A DNA stretch of 64,000 bases from an uncultured Alistipes sp. (lineage in GTDB: Bacteria; Bacteroidota; Bacteroidia; Bacteroidales; Rikenellaceae), in NCBI GenBank assembly GCA_910576555.1, contig CAJTIY010000006.1, positions 62,001 through 126,000 of the forward strand. The letters are read 5' to 3'. A model generated the notes under the pieces. That model had not been told where the DNA came from and did not search any database. It saw only the letters and a program-made list of their open reading frames with translations. Shown in pieces: positions 1-6,916 of the stretch; the first letter of the stretch is position 1, and the number at the start of each line of letters is the position of its first letter. The position numbers and the translations under genes were made by a program.

Positions 1-102
1 ATGCGCGGTAAGGTTACCCAAGATTCGGTCGATGCCGAGAATCTCTTTCAGTTGCCCCACGGTCAGCATTGCGATCGGGGTGTCGTCTGTGAATTTTGTC
101 AT
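1..102 (-). CDS. N-terminal fragment of a small element-encoded protein, possibly DUF3853-like
   Basis: Reading the minus strand from an ATG at 102, 34 codons stay open to the edge of the window. The peptide begins MTKFTDDTPIAMLTVGQL and continues with a short helix-like stretch around residues 15-24. The LTVGQL segment resembles the start of DUF3853 and related helix-turn-helix or excisionase-like accessory proteins found beside integrases in Bacteroides elements. The family call rests on this short motif only. The gene is cut by the window edge and its function is unknown. Confidence 0.45.
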   Translation of the reverse strand, partial: MTKFTDDTPIAMLTVGQLKEILGIDRILGNLTAH

Positions 103-172
103 AATCAATATTATTTTAGATGTGTTTCTATACTGAAATATGATAATGGAATATACATAGGGCCTAAAATGA

Positions 173-210
173 AAGCACCCCTGCGAGAATGCTATTCCGC
201 AGGGGTACTT
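173..210 (-). terminator. Hairpin overlapping the end of the zinc-ribbon gene
   Basis: ACCCCTGCG (177-185) pairs perfectly with CGCAGGGGT (198-206), and the stem continues inside with GAAT/ATTC around a three-base loop and outside with AAG/CTT. It overlaps the stop codon at 192-194. Only a short T-rich stretch follows on the minus strand, so it is a plausible but not textbook terminator. Confidence 0.5.
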
Positions 211-731
211 AATGAAAGTAATGAATTTAATGAACGATTACAGCCCGTATAGGTCAATGAGAATGGTCGGTATTGCTGGGCGCGTAAATAGAGGGATTGG
301 AATATGAGGTTTCGAGAATTTATGTCGTCTTCATCCGTACTATCGAAAAGCCGCCTGAGGGTCGTGTATATCCGGCGCATGGTTTGATCCGAGGTGGCTC
401 CGACCTCCTGCTTTATGGATTTTATGGACAACAGATGAGGTAGCTGGAACTGGGGGAAATGATTCTTGCAGAAATAAAACAGCATGCCGGTATAGAGCCA
501 GTATCGGAGGTCCGTCCGCGTCCCCTGAAGGACGGTCCCCGTGAAAACGGAGACGGTCTTTCCGCATTGCGGGCAACGCAACAGCAGCGGATTTCTTCGC
601 CTCAAAGGTCGTGTGAGCCGAATATTACAGTCGGGACAATAGGTCGAGTGCCGTTCTGTATAGTAGGCAATAGCGGTCGTTTCATCCGGGAGTAATGCTG
701 AAAAGGCTTGATAGCTGAAAGGAATTTTCAT
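192..731 (-). CDS. IS1595/ISXO2-like zinc-ribbon and HTH protein lacking a catalytic domain
   Basis: The 179-residue product carries two CxxC knuckles (CPDC near residue 32, CPQC near 54), followed by the segment VSVFTGTVLQGTRTDL and a helical part ending near residue 128. This is the order found in the N-terminal third of IS1595-family transposases: zinc ribbon, FxxxTGT motif, then helix-turn-helix. The DDE nuclease domain that should follow is absent; the protein ends with about 50 unrelated residues. It could be a transposase remnant or a reused DNA-binding protein. The second reading fits its intact frame and its place beside the recombinase. No transposon ends were found around it. Confidence 0.6.
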   Translation of the reverse strand: MKIPFSYQAFSALLPDETTAIAYYTERHSTYCPDCNIRLTRPLRRRNPLLLRCPQCGKTVSVFTGTVLQGTRTDLRYWLYTGMLFYFCKNHFPQFQLPHLLSIKSIKQEVGATSDQTMRRIYTTLRRLFDSTDEDDINSRNLIFQSLYLRAQQYRPFSLTYTGCNRSLNSLLSLSTPAE

Positions 732-803
732 TGTAGCTTATTTTGAGTTGTATATTTGTGCTAATAGCGTAAAAAGACGAGCAGAATTAAACCGCGGCGG
801 CTG

Positions 804-2077
804 TTAGAGAACTTTCGCTGCCTCGTTGATCACACCGTTGTCGAAGCTGTCGAGGTATATGTTCGTGGTTTCCAGATCGGCATGGCCGAGCATCTGTGAA
901 ATCACCTCGCGCGGGATGTGGTTGCGCTGTAAGGTCATGGCCGCCGTATGGCGGGAGACGTAGCTCGTCAGGTGGAGATCGATTCCGAGTTCCTCGGCGA
1001 GCAGGCGCAGGTATTTCTGGTACTTGCTGTAACGGGTTCGAATGTGCATGTAGAGCCGCTCGCCCGTATAGCCGGAGCGGGTGACGATCGGCAGCAGGAA
1101 ATCGTCCACGGTCGGCGAGGCCGCTTGTAGGCTCCCGATCAGTTGCCGGATTGCGGGCGTGATCTTGATCGAAATCGGTTTGACCCCTTTCTGCCGCTTG
1201 ATCTTCTGCCGCTTGTAAACGATATAATCGCCGTCCTCCATCTGTTTGATCTGGGCGGTCGTGAGCATCGCCATGTCGATGAACGAAATGCCGTAACAGT
1301 AGTAGGAGAATAGAAACAGCTTGCGGGCGTATTCGCATTGCGGATTGCTGGCCGTGGTGCTTTTGAGTTTCGACAGCTCGGCGGCAGGCAGGTAGCGTTT
1401 GGCGGTCGCCTCTTCGAGTTTGGAGACCTCGAATCCGCCCCGTCCGAACGGATAGGTCGCCACCGAGCCGACGCCCTCCGCATTGGCCCGGTTCAGAATG
1501 GCCCGCAACGCCTTGAAATAGAATTTGCGTGTGTTGCCGCAACAGCCCCCTTTTGAAGAAACATATCGAATCCCCGGACATAACGCAGGTCGATGTCGGA
1601 AAAGAGCCGTTGATCCAGCTTCCGGTCATAGCTTCTCAACATGTCCTGCGTCTGCTTATAGGTTTGGGAATTGCCGATATGTCCCGTTGCATGCAGTTCC
1701 GCGATACGGTCGGTGAAATAGGCGTTGAACTTGCCCTGTTTGGAGGTATTCAGAAAGGCGTCCTCGAACTGGTTCAGCGTCCAGTCGATGCCTTCGATCT
1801 CGAAACGTTCGACGATCTCGCGGGCGCGGACCTTGTATTTCGCCAGCAGCGCATTGTCGGCCTCGCGTTGTTTGTTCTCGGCTTTCTGCTCGGCTCCTTT
1901 CAGGTTGCGCAGAATGATGAATTGCTCGCCGGCCTCGTCCCAATATGCGGGATCGGCGTAGAGATCGAGAGCGATATATTTGCGCCGCTTGTTTTTGGTG
2001 ATACACAGCCTGACGGCGTAACGTCCGTTGCGGTCGGCTTTGTCGTGACGACGGGGAAATCGGATGGAATGTGCCAT
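804..2077 (-). pseudogene. Bacteroidetes-type tyrosine recombinase (integrase), frameshifted
   Basis: Two frames together make one integrase of about 425 residues. The first (2077 to about 1550) has the N-terminal arm-binding region (RYAVRLCITKNKRRKYI) and the core-binding SAM-like region. The second (about 1550 to 804) has the catalytic domain with TSYVSRHTA (Arg II), LGHADL (His) and the nucleophile Tyr in NIYLDSF. They join if one G is added to the G5 run (C5 on the plus strand, 1546-1550), giving KGGCCGNTRKFYFKALRAIL. The Arg I position in LFSYYCYGISFID is Tyr; IntDOT of CTnDOT also lacks Arg I, so this alone does not prove inactivity. A sequencing or assembly error in the run is possible. 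Confidence 0.85.
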
Positions 2078-2528
2078 TCTATCTGCATTCGTGTTGATAA
2101 AAAGATGATTGCGCCACCGACATTGCGTTACGAGTTATGAGTTACTTGCAATAGAATGGCAACAAACTATCTCAGCACTAACCGTATACGCGGGATTATC
2201 GATTCCAATTATACGATTACAGAATAACTCGCACGTGGCATTGCAAAAATAGAACGGCAATTAAGGGATTCCAAGTATTTTAAAATTTTGTATCCTGAAT
2301 TTTGAAATTAGACGCTGCTTAATCACAATAGATACAGATAGTTATGTGTTATGAATTTGCCGTTGAATTTGAATAATTCGGATGTGTCAATTTTGATTTT
2401 GGATGAAAATAATTGCAATTTGTGGATAAAATTATAGTGTGTCGGCTTTTGGCGAATACATCCGAAATAATGAATTGAATTAGTATTTTTGTATGGAATG
2501 AACAGCCGAAATTTTATAAGGTGTAGAT
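2078..2528. other. AT-rich intergenic region between integrase and nuclease genes
   Basis: About 450 bases with no convincing ORF on either strand. It separates divergent genes and must carry the integrase promoter (minus) and the nuclease promoter (plus). The only good -7 box is TATTTTTG at 2484-2491, 38 bases before the nuclease ATG. Recombinase arm-type or regulator sites could be here, but I see no clear direct repeats. Confidence 0.6.
2484..2491 (+). promoter_or_regulatory. Candidate -7 box of the Mrr-like nuclease gene
   Basis: TATTTTTG matches the Bacteroidetes -7 consensus TAnnTTTG and lies 38 bases before the start codon at 2529. No good -33 element stands at the expected distance. 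Confidence 0.45.
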
Positions 2529-3374
2529 ATGAATCCTAATACGGAATATGAGAAGTTTGCCCAAGAAATTTATCAGGGGTTACTGAACGAAGAAAGTATT
2601 AAAGCAATCCAAGTACAGCACAATGTGAAATTGCGCGGTAAATCGGGGCAATTGCATCAGGTTGATGTCTATTGGGAATATGAACTTGCGGGAGTGAATC
2701 ATAAAGTTGCAATCGAATGCAAGAATTATAATAAACCGGTCTCTGTGGGTAAGGTTCGGGATTTTTATGGCGTTTTATCCGACTTGAATAATGTTAATGG
2801 AATTATGGTCACCAAAGTGGGATATCAAAAAGGTGCAAAAGAATTTGCGGCCCACTATGGTATTAACCTGAAGGAGTTAAGACTGCCAAATAAAGAGGAA
2901 AGCATAATCGGACGGTTAGAACTTAATCTTAATATATCCATTACACGACGTTTATTCTTACTGGATGATGAATGGGCCAAATCCAGCATAAATTTGGAGG
3001 GTTATAGGAAATATCTTATGTTTTTTAGTGGGGATAATGATTGGACAACAACTGATTATTTCCCTTTAGAAACACTGCCAGACGCTAAAATATGTGATAA
3101 AAATGGCATCCCAATTGTGTCTTTTGATGAGCTTGAGGATAAATTGCCGTCTGAAAATACAGAACCAGAGTATATTTTCAATTTTGAAGATGCTTATGTC
3201 GATACTCGGAATATGGGGCGTGTTAAAATCAAAAAAGTGAAATATGTTTTTATACAGGAACGAGAGAAGAAAGTGTTTGATATTGATGCCCGATATTTCA
3301 TAAAAGCAATTCTAAAAGATGTCTTGAACGGAGAAATAAAAGTTATTGCACCCGGACTGAAATCTACAAAGTAA
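2529..3374 (+). CDS. Mrr-like restriction endonuclease-fold protein
   Basis: The 281-residue product has a PD-(D/E)xK nuclease core in its first 110 residues: QVDVYWEY gives Asp46 and KVAIECKNY gives Glu63-Cys-Lys65, followed by a helix with VGKVRDFYGVL and the strand GIMVTK. This layout is that of the Mrr catalytic domain (PF04471-like) found in type IV restriction enzymes and other DNA-cleaving proteins. The usual Mrr N-terminal winged helix is missing. The C-terminal 170 residues are unrecognised and may be a target- or partner-binding domain. There is no methyltransferase next to it. It sits in the integrated element with low-GC codon use, so a defence role is a fair inference; the substrate is unknown. 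Confidence 0.75.
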   Translation: MNPNTEYEKFAQEIYQGLLNEESIKAIQVQHNVKLRGKSGQLHQVDVYWEYELAGVNHKVAIECKNYNKPVSVGKVRDFYGVLSDLNNVNGIMVTKVGYQKGAKEFAAHYGINLKELRLPNKEESIIGRLELNLNISITRRLFLLDDEWAKSSINLEGYRKYLMFFSGDNDWTTTDYFPLETLPDAKICDKNGIPIVSFDELEDKLPSENTEPEYIFNFEDAYVDTRNMGRVKIKKVKYVFIQEREKKVFDIDARYFIKAILKDVLNGEIKVIAPGLKSTK

Positions 3375-3413
3375 CCCAAAGATTGTTTTAGCGAAAGATT
3401 GTCCGAAAATTAT

Positions 3414-3495
3414 TATCTTTGACCTTGTCGAGGTACTCCGCCCCGACAAAACGCAAATAAAATTTGCTTTTGTGCGCGGCTTGTTCGTACCTTTG
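3414..3495 (+). repeat. Single copy of the 74-nt promoter/hairpin repeat
   Basis: TATCTTTG (3414-3421) and TACCTTTG (3488-3495) are exactly 74 bases apart. Between them lies a hairpin, ACAAAA-C-GCAAAT with loop AA(A) and ATTTGC-TTTTGT (3446-3473). Sequence, order and spacing match the tandem repeat at 42911-43213. The second box is nine bases before the ATG of the zeta-type gene and has a TTTG at 3463-3466, 21 bases upstream, so the unit probably supplies that gene's promoter. Confidence 0.7.
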
Positions 3496-3504
3496 TTACG
3501 AAGT

Positions 3505-4086
3505 ATGCCGAAACTCTATATCATAGCGGGTTGCAATGGTGCAGGGAAAACGACTGCATCCTATACCGTGTTGCCCGAAATGTTGGGATGCCGGGAGTTC
3601 GTCAATGCCGACGAAATAGCAAAAGGACTGTCGCCGTTCAATCCCGAAAGCGTGGCGATCGAGGCAGGACGGTTGATGCTGCAACGAATGGATGATCTTT
3701 TGTCTGAAAGCGAGGATTTTGCGTTTGAAACGACGTTGGCGACCCGTTCCTATGTGAAATTCGTGGAGCGGGCGCAGGCGAAAGGCTACTTTGTGACGTT
3801 GCTCTACTTTTGGTTGCCGACACCCGAACAGGCTATCGAGCGTGTTGCAACACGAGTAAGCGAGGGCGGGCACAATATTCCGTCGGATGTGATTCGGCGG
3901 CGTTATGCGAACGGCATCAAAAATTTGACTACCCTTTATACTCCGATTTGCGATTTCTGGACAATTTACGACAACAGCTCGGCAGACGAAGAGATTAAAA
4001 TAGTTGCGTCGGGTGAGAAGAACATAACAATTCATGTTGAAGATGCGTTATCCTATAAACTGATTACGAATTATGAGCGAGATTGA
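3505..4086 (+). CDS. Zeta-toxin-like P-loop kinase
   Basis: The ATG at 3505 is preferred over the one at 3472 because it starts right at the first strand (MPKLYIIAG) and lies just behind a -7 box at 3488-3495. The 193-residue product has a Walker A loop GCNGAGKTT at residues 9-17, then NADEIAKGLSP and FAFETTLATRS, the order typical of zeta-toxin/COG4185 P-loop kinases. Characterised zeta toxins phosphorylate UDP-GlcNAc and block wall synthesis; related proteins of this size may have other substrates. The downstream 52-codon ORF overlaps its end by 14 bases, so the two are probably translated together. A toxin role is likely but not proven by sequence. Confidence 0.75.
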   Translation: MPKLYIIAGCNGAGKTTASYTVLPEMLGCREFVNADEIAKGLSPFNPESVAIEAGRLMLQRMDDLLSESEDFAFETTLATRSYVKFVERAQAKGYFVTLLYFWLPTPEQAIERVATRVSEGGHNIPSDVIRRRYANGIKNLTTLYTPICDFWTIYDNSSADEEIKIVASGEKNITIHVEDALSYKLITNYERD

Positions 4087-4231
4087 AATCAAACAAATGC
4101 AGGAAAAAATCAACGCAGGTATTTTGCTCGCCCGTAAGCGTCTGATTGAAAAGACTAAGAAAGAGGACGGTGAACTGGTTGTCGTGCGCGACGGAAAGGT
4201 CGTGCGCATCAAGGCCCGCGATCTAAAATAG
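4073..4231 (+). CDS. Small charged protein overlapping the zeta-type gene, candidate antitoxin
   Basis: A 52-residue ORF starts with ATG at 4073, inside the last codons of the zeta-type gene, and ends with TAG at 4229-4231. The peptide begins MSEIEIKQMQEKINAGILLA and is followed by a Lys/Arg-rich helix and a short beta-like tail (ELVVVRDGKVVRIKARDLK). The 14-base overlap argues for translational coupling, and the charge pattern is not random. In classical epsilon-zeta pairs the antitoxin comes first, so the order here is reversed. A hairpin terminator follows 28 bases later, closing a two-gene operon. I do not recognise the family; antitoxin is an inference from position. Confidence 0.6.
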   Translation: MSEIEIKQMQEKINAGILLARKRLIEKTKKEDGELVVVRDGKVVRIKARDLK

Positions 4232-4259
4232 GAATCTTGGGTCGGTTGTCCGAATGAAT

Positions 4260-4289
4260 AATCCCCGACATTTTCGGATGTCGGGGATT
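4260..4289 (+). terminator. Terminator-like hairpin after the kinase/small-protein operon
   Basis: AATCCCCGACAT (4260-4271) pairs perfectly with ATGTCGGGGATT (4278-4289) around a TTTCGG loop. It is followed by CACTTTTCAATTTT, a moderate T-rich tail. Confidence 0.7.
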
Positions 4290-4323
4290 CACTTTTCAAT
4301 TTTGATCGGGTGGGGAACGATGC

Positions 4324-4382
4324 GTGGAACACAGGTGGAACACGCGAAATCGCAACAACTCCCGATAATGGTAAATCGCAAC
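4324..4382 (+). repeat. Two pairs of short direct repeats beside the attachment site
   Basis: GTGGAACAC occurs at 4324-4332 and again at 4335-4343. AAATCGCAAC occurs at 4347-4356 and 4373-4382. They stand 80-140 bases inside the element from the tRNA fragment, where arm-type binding sites of tyrosine recombinases are normally found. That role is an inference; the repeats themselves are exact. Confidence 0.5.
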
Positions 4383-4460
4383 TCGTTGAAAGAGATGAAA
4401 ATCCGTTGGAATATAGTTTGTTAAATTTATTAGAAAAAATAAAATTTAATTCTGGGGGGG

Positions 4461-4494
4461 CGTGTGGTCGCTGGTTCGAATCCAGTCACCCCGA
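4461..4494 (+). pseudogene. 3' fragment of a tRNA gene, probable attachment site
   Basis: GCTGG-TTCGAAT-CCAGT (4470-4486) is a T arm, followed by the 3' acceptor strand CACCCCG (4487-4493) and discriminator A (4494); GTGGTC before it looks like a variable loop. No D arm, anticodon arm or 5' acceptor strand CGGGGTG is found upstream. A normal terminator stands 12 bases downstream, as expected for a once-complete tRNA gene. The acceptor sequence would fit tRNA-Pro or a similar CGGGGTG tRNA, but identity cannot be fixed from the 3' part. No other tRNA in the window matches it. Confidence 0.75.
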
Positions 4495-4505
4495 CTGCTG
4501 GAAAG

Positions 4506-4536
4506 GCTCGGTAATCTGATGATTGCCGAGCTTTTT
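4506..4536 (+). terminator. Rho-independent terminator of the interrupted tRNA gene
   Basis: GCTCGGTAAT (4506-4515) pairs with ATTGCCGAGC (4522-4531) with one G-T wobble, six-base loop, followed by TTTTT at 4532-4536. Confidence 0.8.
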
Positions 4537-4739
4537 CGTTTGATGTCGGTTGGTCCGTTCGTGGTTTATGGTCTCGTTTTTACGCGGTCTGTGTAAATCG
4601 TGGCATAAACCGCCAAAAGGCTATGGATGTCTCCTCATAACAACGAAAAGCGTGACGACACGAATGTCGTCGCGCTGCTGGAATATCCGATGAACGGCCG
4701 TGTGTTCGAAGGTCCGTAATGTCTTCCTGCGATCGAGTC

Positions 4740-6032
4740 CTATCGGAGCCTCCAGCCGCCGAGTCCGAAAAACGAGCGCCTGAACCGGGCGCGATCGCGC
4801 GCCGCCTGCTCGGAGCCGTATGCGATGGCCCGATCGAGATAGCCGATGCCGCGGCGCATATCGCGTTTCGTTCCGCGACCGAACGCATAGGCCACGCCCA
4901 GTGCATGGAGCACCTGTGCGTCGACGGGCTCCCACAGTTCGTCGAGTCGCTCTTCGAGCCGCATCAGGCAGTCGAACGCCCGTTTGTCGTCCACCGCCGT
5001 TCCCCACCCGTTCTGGTAACAGACGGCGAGCTCCGCGAGGGGCCGGATGTCCTCCTCGTCGCGCTCTTCGTTGTCGCGGGCCCGCTCCAGCCAGCGGACT
5101 GCGCCGGCATAGTCGCGGGCCACATCGCCGCGTCCTTCGAAGTAGAAGTTGCCCGTCTGGAACTGCGCGTTCGCGCTGCCCGCCTCGGCCGCCATCGTGT
5201 AGTAGGCGAACGCCTTGCCCGGATCTTCCGCTACTCCGTACCCGCGCGCATAGCAGCTCCCGACATTGTAGGCCGAGCGAAGATCGCCCCGTTCCACCGC
5301 CTTCAGAAAATAGGCGAACGCCTCTTCCGGGGCGTCGTATTCGTCTTCGAGCAGTTTGCCGTAATCGTTGCAGGTGAGGGGATCGCCCGAGTCGGCGAGC
5401 TGTTTGAGGTAATCCTCGTAGATGTCGGAATCTATATCGGCGAGATCCGATTCGTAGATGGTCCGGTAGTTTCCGAACCCCGCCGCAAGGCCGTTGCTGA
5501 AAGAGCGTTCGTAGTATTCGGCTGCGATCGGATAGGCATACGCTTCGTACTCCTCCGCCGAGTCGAACCGCGCGGCGAACGACTCGCCCTCGATTTCGAG
5601 GCTATCGCCCCAGAACAGCGCATTGCCCACCATGTATTGGCAGAATGCCTGCCCGGCGTCGGCTCGTGCGCGCACCGCTTCGAAGGCCTCCTTCAATGAT
5701 GGACAAGGCATCGCGTCGCGCAATTCGGGCGTCAGCATCCCCATGCGCAGGGCGCTTATCGCACCGCTGGCGCTACCGCGCAGGACGCTCTGCGCCATGT
5801 AATGCGCAGCGAGCGCCTCGTCCCGTACGAATCCTCCGCCCGACCAGACATACTCTTCGCCCATGTGGCAGCGGGCCAGATAGCAACAGGCGTCGGCGTC
5901 GCCCTCCTCGGCGGCCTCCTCCAGCAGATCGTAGCCCCGGCGCATGGCCGCGGGGTCGTAGCTCGTCCATACGAGCCCGATGGCCCGTTCCACCTTTGCG
6001 GCATAAGCGCCGCCGTTCGATTTCGTTTCCAT
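4740..6032 (-). CDS. Sel1-repeat (TPR-like) protein
   Basis: The 430-residue product is built from Sel1-like repeats, seen as A-x-x-x-L-x-x-x-Y-x-x-G-x-G-x-x-x-D patterns such as GSCYARGYGVAEDPGKAFAY, then TGNFYFEGRGDVARDYAGA and VCYQNGWGTAVDDKRAF. They are clearest between residues 230 and 400; the N-terminal half has more diverged helical pairs. No signal peptide or membrane segment is visible, so it is probably cytoplasmic. Sel1 repeats mediate protein-protein contacts; the partner is unknown. It is the first gene outside the integrated element, stands alone, and has the GC-rich codon use of the chromosome. Confidence 0.8.
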   Translation of the reverse strand: METKSNGGAYAAKVERAIGLVWTSYDPAAMRRGYDLLEEAAEEGDADACCYLARCHMGEEYVWSGGGFVRDEALAAHYMAQSVLRGSASGAISALRMGMLTPELRDAMPCPSLKEAFEAVRARADAGQAFCQYMVGNALFWGDSLEIEGESFAARFDSAEEYEAYAYPIAAEYYERSFSNGLAAGFGNYRTIYESDLADIDSDIYEDYLKQLADSGDPLTCNDYGKLLEDEYDAPEEAFAYFLKAVERGDLRSAYNVGSCYARGYGVAEDPGKAFAYYTMAAEAGSANAQFQTGNFYFEGRGDVARDYAGAVRWLERARDNEERDEEDIRPLAELAVCYQNGWGTAVDDKRAFDCLMRLEERLDELWEPVDAQVLHALGVAYAFGRGTKRDMRRGIGYLDRAIAYGSEQAARDRARFRRSFFGLGGWRLR

Positions 6033-6133
6033 CTCTTGATTCGCGATGCCGATCGTCCTGCGTCTCTCCCTCGCCCGGCGTCTTCCTTGCTGCGGCTGTT
6101 CGGACCGGCCGCGGACACGGTATAATTATATCT

Positions 6134-6162
6134 AAAAAAATTCCGGCCCAGTGAGGCCGGAA
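6134..6162 (-). terminator. Terminator of adk
   Basis: TTCCGGCC (6141-6148) pairs with GGCCGGAA (6155-6162), loop CAGTGA. On the minus strand the stem is followed by seven T (complement of 6134-6140). Confidence 0.85.
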
Positions 6163-6245
6163 TGCTCTTTAGTCGCGCATGCGAGGCGCCGAGACTTCCC
6201 GAAGACCCGCATGCTGCGAGCGCATCGGTCCGCGACGGCCGATGC

Positions 6246-6821
6246 TTACTTCAATCCGTCGATCACCGTGGCGATGCGCCCGAACACCTCGTCCATCGTA
6301 CCCGTGCCGTTCACCGAGGCGTATTTGCCCTGCGCGGCATAGTAGTCCGAGACGATCGCCGTCTGCATGCGGTAGACCTCCAGACGACCGCGGATCACCT
6401 CCTCCGAGGCGTCGTCGGCACGGCCCGAGTCCTTGCCGCGCAGCAGGATGCGGCGAACCAGCTCCTCCTCGGGGACGTGGATGTCGACCATGATGTCGAC
6501 CTTCAGTCCGTGCTCCTCGAGAATCGCGTCGAACGCCTCGGCCTGCGCCGTGGTGCGGGGGAATCCGTCGAAGATGCACCCTGCCGACTCCTTGTGTGCG
6601 GCGACGTATTCGGCGATCATGCCGATCACGATCTCGTCGGGCGCCAGCTTGCCCTGTGCGATGTAGCTCTCCATGCTGCGGCCGAGCTCCGTGCCGCGGC
6701 GGATCTGGTCGCGAATCACCTCGCCGGTCGACACGTGGTCGATGCCGTAGTGCTCCTTCAGACGCTGCGCCTGCGTACCCTTGCCGCATCCCGGCGCGCC
6801 GAATAAAACGATGTTTATCAT
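6246..6821 (-). CDS. adk: Adenylate kinase
   Basis: Adenylate kinase makes 2 ADP from ATP and AMP in the cytoplasm. The start at 6821 is chosen because MINIVLFGAPGCGKGTQ begins directly with the first strand; the frame stays open 11 codons further up. The P-loop GAPGCGKGT spans residues 8-16, followed by the AMP-binding STGEVIRDQI and the IFDGFPRTTAQA motif. At about 191 residues it is the short-LID form, without the zinc-binding LID insert. It is divergent from thiL with 95 bases between the starts, and its own -7 box TATTTTTG is at 6859-6852. A hairpin terminator follows the gene. Confidence 0.95.
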   Translation of the reverse strand: MINIVLFGAPGCGKGTQAQRLKEHYGIDHVSTGEVIRDQIRRGTELGRSMESYIAQGKLAPDEIVIGMIAEYVAAHKESAGCIFDGFPRTTAQAEAFDAILEEHGLKVDIMVDIHVPEEELVRRILLRGKDSGRADDASEEVIRGRLEVYRMQTAIVSDYYAAQGKYASVNGTGTMDEVFGRIATVIDGLK

Positions 6822-6851
6822 ATCCGAAACCCGTTTGTTTGGTTGAACGGA

Positions 6852-6899
6852 CAAAAATAACGCAATTTTTTGGGAAACGGCAAAGATTCATTAGATTTG
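6852..6899. promoter_or_regulatory. Overlapping divergent promoters of adk and thiL
   Basis: For thiL (plus): TTTG at 6869-6872, 19 bases, TAGATTTG at 6892-6899, then 17 bases to the ATG. For adk (minus): TTTG read from 6884-6881, 21 bases, TATTTTTG read from 6859-6852. The two -33 regions overlap, so polymerase could occupy only one of them at a time. Confidence 0.65.
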
Positions 6900-6916
6900 T
6901 AAAAAAATTTAGAATC

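Larger units (their letters stand above)
1..4494. mobile_element. End of an integrated genetic element (other end outside the window)
   Basis: This stretch is visibly AT-richer than the following 60 kb. It holds a degraded tyrosine recombinase, an IS1595-like orphan, a restriction-like nuclease and a toxin-like kinase, and it stops exactly at a 3' tRNA fragment with no matching 5' half next to it. Tyrosine recombinases commonly integrate into the 3' end of tRNA genes, so bases 4461-4494 are read as the attachment site. The recombinase is transcribed away from that site, as is usual. The left end, and the intact copy of the tRNA, should lie upstream of base 1. The boundary is an inference; gene content and composition are seen directly. 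Confidence 0.75.

Noticed and set aside
751..758. TATATTTG as a plus-strand promoter
   Set aside because: It points into the antisense side of the integrase with no gene to serve; probably chance in AT-rich DNA.
2078..2528. Small genes in the AT-rich gap
   Set aside because: Every ATG is closed within a few codons or lacks any coding bias.
4461..4494. A functional tRNA gene
   Set aside because: Only the T arm and 3' acceptor strand exist; no D arm, anticodon arm or 5' strand upstream.
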